Below, piece by piece: positions 58,201 through 64,000 of a stretch of DNA of 64,000 nt. The notes under the pieces are model-generated. The model did no database searches. It was not told where the DNA came from and was given only the letters and a program-made list of their open reading frames with translations. The DNA comes from Marsupella aquatica (Eukaryota > Marchantiophyta). Positions within the stretch are counted from its first letter, which is position 1; every line of letters begins with the position of its first letter. A program made the translations under genes and the position numbers. Location: assembly GCA_973895155.1 (NCBI GenBank), contig OZ316898.1, forward strand, positions 744,001 through 808,000, in the 5' to 3' direction.

Positions 58201-59130
58201 ACAATATGTCATCATCATCGAGAAAATCTACCTCATGCAAGCTCAATGCTGCGTTAGCTGATGCAGTAGGGTCCTTTACTCAACAATCCCTTTTCATGTG
58301 GCCAGACTTGCCACATCTCCAACATGCAAGAGGCTTCCTCTCTTGCGATTTCCCTCTGGATTTAGATCTCCTCCGTGATGTAGATCTAAACCTCTGGATT
58401 TAGAATTCGTACGTTGCTCTGCTCTTCCCCGGTTCACGTTCAGCGCAGTGCCAGAAGAAGATGTTGTTTGTGCTTGACCCAACTTTTCTGAGCATCATCA
58501 GACAGTAATGAGCTCACCACCTCATTATACGAAATGGACTTTAGATCTCTATACAAGAGTGCCTATTTCAAGCCCTGATAAGATGACGGTAAGGAGTTTA
58601 GCAGAAGCAAGGCCTAGCCTTATTCTCATCTTCAACTCCCTTACCCAGGTTTGACAGATTCACCGCTAGATTGTCAAACTCATCCATGTGATCATGCAGC
58701 TTGCTCCCTTCCTTGAGCCTGAGGCTTATCAAGAGAGACTTCTTGTACAACCGGTCTGACGCATCTTCCCGGTAGTACTTCTCTCTTAGAGCCTTGAATA
58801 GTGACGCGCAATCCGCATAATCATCCAACTTTTTGATGATGTGCGGCTTGAGATAAGCATCACTGCATTGACAGCAATCACCTGCTCCTGTCTCCACTGC
58901 TTCTTTGAAATCTCTTCTTCTCCATCATACTGCTCTCGCAAAGAGAGTAGATGAGCTAAGCCCATGGCCCATAGAATACCCTTCACTTGCTTTTCCCACA
59001 GCAAGTAGTCAGTACGACCATCGTACTTCTCCACCTCAAACTTCACTCCTCCAAATCTAGCCATCTCCCTCTTCTTCCCCACTACCGACAGCTCTGGTAG
59101 TAGAACAGCTTCCTCCACTGCACGCCGCAC
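58200..59130 (-). pseudogene. Copia gag with zinc knuckle
   Basis: The likely start ATG is at 59064 (MARFGGVKFEVEKYDGR), matching plant Copia gag starts (KFEVxKFDGxNDFxLW). The frame breaks near 58790-58890 and continues to 58598 with LYKKSLLISLRLKEGSKLHD. A CCHC knuckle CWRCGKSGHMKRDC lies at about 58281-58325. Gag binds and packages the RNA. Confidence 0.88.
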
Positions 59131-59249
59131 CGATGATCGTATCGGTGATACTTGTTCCTCTTCAAACGGTAGCAGTTCCTCCTCAGACTCTCTGTTTGAT
59201 CATCGCGATCCTGAAGCTCCACCAACGCCAATTCTTGTAGTATCCTCTA

Positions 59250-60898
59250 AGTCACTCATATGAAATAATCACAAAAAATATATTTTTCCAAAACTTCTCA
59301 TAAAACTCAAAACTCAACACCGCCGCGTAGCCCACGAAGCTAGGAGTCCAATACTGAAAGCCGAAATCAAAATCAAAATTCGACGGAAAAATTCAAATTT
59401 TGGTCGGGGTGGATAAAACCTTGGGAAACTCCCCCGTTTTGACCACCTGAGAGAATAACCAAAATACCAAGTACAACCCATCATCGGAATTGCGATTTGA
59501 TTGGTGCGTCACGGTGCCAACTTCAATGACTACGTCCTTGCAAAAAATAATTAAAAAGTTACCGTTTGGTGTGCGGAATCTTTGTCGGACGGCCAAAAAA
59601 CGGCTTTCTGTTTTTCATGAATATTCCCACATAGTCCGACAGGTCTCACAGGGGCCGATTCCCCCTGTCCAAGCGGTTAAAACCCTGGGTCACCGGTCTT
59701 GTGATAGCCAATGAAAGAGATCGGGAGGAAAAAACAAAAAATAAGGCCTTAAAAGGGGGTTGTTATGCCCCTTTGAAACAAAAAGGCGTATAAGGGTCGG
59801 GATCGGGTCAGCGTACGCTCAGGGACGTACAGGCGGCCGTATGCTGCCTTGTACAGACGCGGGCTTGGGCCAGGGAGAAATTCGGCGTGGAGGGCGGGGC
59901 AGGCGGCCGGGCGTGAACGGGACTGGTCCGGGGTGGCAGGGCGCGCGCTGGAGGGGAGGAAAGGGAGAGCGAGTTGGAGCGGGCTCGCGAAGGGCCGGAG
60001 GGGAGGAAAAAGTTGTGAAGGGGGGAGGGCGGCCAGTAGCAGGGCGGCTGCAAACGCGCCGGCCGACGTTGCGCAGCTCGCCGCTGCCTTCGTAATTGGG
60101 GTGTGGGGGGAGGCGAATAGACGGCCGACCGTGGATATAGAGCGGGGCCCGATACGAGGTGTGTATCCCCCCTAAAATGGCAAAAAAACTCCCCTGAGAT
60201 AAAATAATGAAAAGCTCACCTTAATAGCCGCTGTATTAAGCAAGGAAAGTGAGGGCCCAGGGGAAAGTGAACGCCGCCGACGGGAAATGTTGTCGAATTG
60301 CAGCGGAAAATTTTGCAGCTCCAGCAGAGTAAAAAACTTCCGCTGTGACTTCTTCACTCCGCATCAAGAGCCAATCCTGGGCTCACAACGACCGCCTCAC
60401 CGCGATCAAACCATTGAGCCGTAGCACTTTGCATTTCTTCCACCGAGTCGGACGTCATGAAGAGAAACCCGGTTCAGATGGGAACAAGTTTCATAGCTTG
60501 TGAAAAAACCTGAACGCCTCCTTCACTCATCACGACGCACTCGGTAACAACTTGTCAGCAATCCAACTACTAAAACGACCAGTTCGCTTCAACCTTCAAC
60601 TTGAGCTATAATGTGCGATCTTCCAAACACCGCACAACTCACACCGTTGAAAAAACAATCTCTGGTCTCTCCCCCGAAAAACCCGTCAAACACGGATAAA
60701 ACCTGAACGATGCAAACTTTGATTCCTCCGCACCACGGATACTGATCAGCGAGTTCTAACCATCATTAGAAAGCCCTCTCACTAATCTATCCGCTCAGCC
60801 ACACACATTCAAGTTTCATGCGACGAAACTCCGAATGTAACATCGACACTGAACGTTGAAAAAAAACCCATCACAAAAAAACCTCATCACCTCCCAGG
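59250..60898 (-). other. Long Copia leader with GC-rich tract
   Basis: About 1.65 kb between the primer-binding site and gag. 59380-59770 and 60180-60900 match the relic at 28.9-31.1 kb in the opposite orientation. Between them (59790-60170) is a very GC-rich tract with GGGCGGGGCAGGCGGCC-type sequence. ORFs there on both strands are compositional artefacts. Confidence 0.75.
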
Positions 60899-60915
60899 CA
60901 TGCTTTGATACCACT
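60899..60915 (-). other. Primer-binding site of the Copia element
   Basis: Minus-strand TGGTATCAAAGCATG follows the 5' LTR by a few bases. It is one base off the usual TGGTATCAGAGC for initiator tRNA-Met. Confidence 0.85.
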
Positions 60916-61259
60916 TGTTGAGCATAGACGACATTCGCAACGGCAAGCCCATGAACCATCCAACGCACAAGAGACAACGCAGAGAGATACGTGGTTCACC
61001 TCCACATGAGGCTACATTCACGGGAACACACAAGAGCTTTACTACACTCTATTCCGAACAGCCATACCAAGCATGCACAATACAAGCTCTCCCTATCTCT
61101 CAACTAGCTCCGTAACAATGAGCCTAAGTTCCATCGGGGTTTGGTATCAGCCCTGGCTTAATACACAATAGCAGTACGCTAACATTAGCTAGGTCCTAAC
61201 CCGAGTTAGCCTAACTGTGGTTAGCTCATGAGTCACAGGACTAAGAGCAATACCTAACA
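60916..61259 (-). repeat. 5' LTR of the Copia element
   Basis: A 344-bp LTR, TGTTGAGC...CTAACA on the plus strand, similar to 53782-54108 but diverged. Confidence 0.9.
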
Positions 61260-61505
61260 AAAAATGCATACAAGCCCCTGTCCTCTCATACAAAATTGTC
61301 TGCACCACTTTGACACTTGTGACTTAGTACCCCGCTTAGTACACACCAATATCTCAGGCATCCATCTACATGATGTGAAATAGTCATCAATTTTACTTCA
61401 AAAGCCGTCTCCTCGCTAGTGTTAATTACTGTACAGAGAGCCCATCAAAGAGACTCACAACTTTAGCACAACTTTCAAAATGTTTGGGAGTTAATTGCTG
61501 CCTAG

Positions 61506-61815
61506 TGTTAGGGTTACCTCTAGTCTTGGATTAGCTTCTTGATACTTAGGCTAATCCGCCATTAGGGTGTCAATGTTGATTAGCCTCAACTCTTGCATCT
61601 AGCATGTAGAGGCTAGGGAAAGCTCTTCTTGGAGACTCATTCTCATTGTTGAGGGAGCTAGCTAGGTGCTAGGGGGAGAGCTTGTGCAAGGAGACTTTGT
61701 GTGGCCATGGTGGCCAAAGCTTAATAAAGCTCGTGTGTGTTCCCGTGGATGTAGCGTCTGACAAAGGTGAACCATATATATATATATCTTGGTGTCAATG
61801 TGTGCATGCTTGCAG
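61506..61815 (+). mobile_element. LTR fragment of a related Copia family, opposite orientation
   Basis: It starts TGTTAGGGTTACC and later shows TAATAAAGCTCGTGTGTGTTCCCGTGGATGTAGC, the same block as in the other LTRs (GTGTGTTCCCGTGGACGTAGC). A short TA microsatellite lies at 61775-61790. No primer-binding site or internal region follows, so it is a solo or truncated LTR. Confidence 0.65.
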
Positions 61816-63007
61816 GTTGTGCTTGTGGTTGTTTCATGACGGTTTTCCCAGCACCTAGATCTTGTCAAAAAGAGTTCAAACTATTTTTTCAACCTACACA
61901 CATTCTGCTTGTGTCTATTGATACAGGCTCAAGAACTCAAGCCAAGATATGAGCCAGTAATAAAATTATGTCTTCTACTCTTGCATCTAGTTTTTGCTGC
62001 AACAAAAATTGGTTACTTGTGATGATCATCACGTTTCCTTATAAGAGACTTGAGAAGGTAGCTCTTTTCCATCAATGCCAAGTTTCTGATTTCCCAACCC
62101 CAATGACTTATTGATGATCATTTCAGAGGGAAGACTGAGGTAGCTTTCTTTGATAACAAGCTGTTAGACAAGTGAATGCACAACAAGCTCTGAATATAGT
62201 AGAAATGGCTACCTGATACAACAAGGTATCTGATACAATTACCCAGTACCCTTGACGTACGTACACTACTATATGATGGTTGGTACATGCCATGTTCTAC
62301 TACCAAGTAGCATACAATTATGTTTTTAGTTCTTACCATCTGAAATCCACATGGATGGGGACATTGCACTAAGTGGGAGGTCTATAGGGTGACTTCTAAA
62401 CATTGGGGCTCTCTGTTAGGCCAAAAGGTTTCCAAAGGGGGTCTCTCGTGGTATCTCTAGCTTCAAGTTTTTTGTTCTTTGACAGTGTGATAGATATCTT
62501 TTGAATGAATCCAGTGGTTACTCTTGTTTCAATTCCCTTAATTTGGACCTCTCTGTCCATTCTTCCTTGGTTGGTCTTGGGGTTCATCTTTCCCCCTACT
62601 TGGGGTTCCTCTACAGTGTAATGCTTGTATCTTGAGGTATATGCTTGATGGACCCCCAAACCAAAGTTTTCTCCCCAACCAACCTCATGAGCTTTTGGGT
62701 ATGTTGATTGAAGCTCTATCAACTCTCTAGCTCACTCATGGTGTCTATCAAGTAATTTTTTTAATGTTTTGGTGTTATGATAATGTGGATCCACATTTGG
62801 CTTACAAAGACCTAGAAAAATGAAAGATGAATTCCCTTTCCGTCCATTCACGATAATTCGCTCCTCTTACCGGCATTGTGAGCAGACTTTTCACTTCGTT
62901 TTGTGCAAAGTATATGCAATGTACGGTTGAGTAAACGATCCTTGTAAATAGAATATTAACTTTTTAGTTTTTGAAACGTGAAAAGCACCTGAGCGACCTT
63001 TATTGGA
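61816..63007. other. Spacer with an unassigned minus-strand ORF
   Basis: A minus-strand frame at 62396-62722 (108 aa; STYPKAHEVGWGENFGLG start, basic middle) has protein-like composition, but I do not recognise it and see no neighbouring exons. Nothing else is supported. Confidence 0.3.
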
Positions 63008-63325
63008 GAATCACCTCCAGCAAAGACAGATGTGACTTTTCACTTGAGTGCTTTAGATGCCAAAAATAGAATTGGGAAAACACGACTGTAAAGTCTGGAA
63101 TTATTGACAAATACTAGAGAGACAAAGGATTGATTGCGCGAATCACAGTCCAAAGTGGATGAGATCACCCCAGTAAAGACAGAGATGACTTTCATATGAC
63201 TACATGAGTGCTTAAGATGCCCAAAAATAGAACTAGGAAAACAGGACTATAGAGACTGTAATTACTGACAAGTGTTAAAGACACTAAGGGTTGCTAACGC
63301 GAATCACAATCCAAAGTGGATGAGC
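63008..63325 (+). repeat. Tandem duplication, period about 155 bp
   Basis: Two diverged units (63008 and 63163) share ATCACC(T)CCAG(C/T)AAAGACAGA, GAGTGCTT(T/A)AGATGCC, AAAATAGAA, GGAAAACA, GAATCACA(G/A)TCCAAAGTGGATGAG in order. Confidence 0.8.
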
Positions 63326-64000
63326 CCAATCGCATCAATCGATGATGTGTGTGTTCCTTTATCTCCTTAAAAGCAACTAGAGTCTTTTAAAACAAACTTT
63401 TTCCCATCCTTCTTCTTTCTTTCTTGCATTTCAAATAATTGAAGGCACGCAACAAGAGACACTTGGAAAGGGTCAGCCAAGCCATGGACGTGGCCTAAAT
63501 TCCAGCCATCTAACAGGCACTTTAGTGACCGTGTGGGTCCACACTGTTTTAACGACAGTCAATGAAAAATAAGGTCATTAATAATTGAAGGGATAACGCC
63601 TCACCGTCTCACCGGCACCCCCCTCTCTGTCGTTCTTTCCTCCAAGATGCCCTAGTAAAAAGCGATTGGAACTAAAAAGGGAACTCGAGTCTGTCCCCAA
63701 TCCAAGGAGGGGCGGAAAAAAGGAGAAAGGGGGTTGGTTGGGCGACACAAGGGGGGGGGGGGGGTGCGGTGGCCGGGGGGACGGGTGGTTGTTCAAAGAG
63801 ATCGTAGAGCTCGAAAGTAGACCTTAACTCAATAGAAGATAAGAAAGCATTATCATTTCAAACTATTATTGGAAAGTGTGGACATCAAAATGGATGAATA
63901 CTTCTTGGCTCGTGAGCTGCCGTACTAGTAAACTATATTACGTTTCCTTCATCCCACGTGGCATAGAAACATCAGTTTAAGACTGCCTTCCTCTTGCAGT
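63326..64000. other. Window end, no supported gene
   Basis: Contains a G homopolymer of about 15-17 bases near 63751-63767. Nearby ORFs are low-complexity. Confidence 0.35.

Larger units (their letters stand above)
53782..61259 (-). mobile_element. Ty1/Copia LTR retrotransposon, complete in outline but decayed
   Basis: Minus-strand element bounded by LTRs 60916-61259 (5') and 53782-54108 (3'), both reading TGTTGAGC...CCTAACA on the plus strand. Order on the minus strand: primer-binding site, long GC-rich leader, gag, zinc knuckle, protease, integrase, reverse transcriptase, RNase H, polypurine tract. The integrase-before-RT order and the initiator-Met primer site identify Copia. Coding frames carry many stops and shifts, and a 638-bp MITE sits in the integrase. 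The LTRs differ by substitutions and a gap of about 17 bp, so the insertion is old. No matching 5-bp target duplication is found (ATTAT versus AAAAA). Confidence 0.93.

Noticed and set aside
59760-60175. Gly/Arg/Ala-rich ORFs on both strands at 59.8-60.2 kb
   Set aside because: They are products of extreme GC content in the Copia leader.
53777-61264. A 5-bp target duplication for the full Copia element
   Set aside because: The flanks read ATTAT and AAAAA and do not match, so I claim none.
63578-63796. A minus-strand Pro-rich ORF near the window end
   Set aside because: It is a translation of the poly-C/G run and low-complexity sequence.

Overview
This looks like a nuclear window from a land plant. 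It holds a HAESA/HSL-type leucine-rich-repeat receptor kinase, a secreted multi-exon FAS1-amidase gene, plant-type Ty1/Copia elements and plant transposon domains (DUF8039-like, DUF7869-like). Short introns, few genes, AT-rich transposon-filled spacers and the transposon domains suggest a bryophyte (liverwort or moss), but this is an inference. I found no tRNA, rRNA or CRISPR array.

Region 1 (1-14.35 kb) is one large DNA transposon of about 13.3 kb, with a small deletion-type relative beside it. The ends at 1063 and 14344 are inverted repeats (core CTATTCATTAAAACTGGAA) with a possible 4-bp target duplication, TGAG. Two divergent transcription units lie inside. The leftward unit (about 7.8 to 1.77 kb) is a decayed multi-exon gene with a possible ParB/sulfiredoxin-fold segment and an FCP1/NIF-type HAD phosphatase domain. 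The rightward unit (about 9.5 to 13.4 kb) has three DUF8039-like repeats and a DUF7869-like protein that is the best transposase candidate. About eighteen copies of an almost perfect 21-bp palindrome (arms around CTCGAGA/TCTCGAG) are scattered only through this element. Their asymmetric centre flips orientation exactly where transcription diverges. This element is the most likely undescribed system in the window.

Region 2 (14.4-24.3 kb) carries a decayed coding remnant, a degenerate purine-rich minisatellite and an intact two-exon LRR receptor kinase (1030 aa, minus strand), with a tandem duplication upstream.

Region 3 (24.3-42.9 kb) is gene-poor and repeat-rich. It contains a Copia leader/LTR relic with a nested solo LTR (5-bp duplication CAACC), two Mutator-like MITEs (9-bp duplications), two 3' ends of one non-LTR retrotransposon in opposite orientation, and an 8-bp-duplication MITE splitting one of them.

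Region 4 (42.99-49.4 kb) is a 14-exon minus-strand gene. I reconstructed it as signal peptide, one FAS1 domain, then a complete amidase-signature enzyme (about 725 aa). All junctions keep phase, and four 77-bp tandem repeats lie just upstream.

Region 5 (49.4-64 kb) is spacer, a second copy of the 8-bp-duplication MITE, and a decayed full-length Copia element (53782-61259, minus strand). Its integrase motif is split by a 638-bp MITE of the same family and same length as one inside the big transposon. After it come an LTR fragment in the opposite orientation and anonymous tandem repeats.
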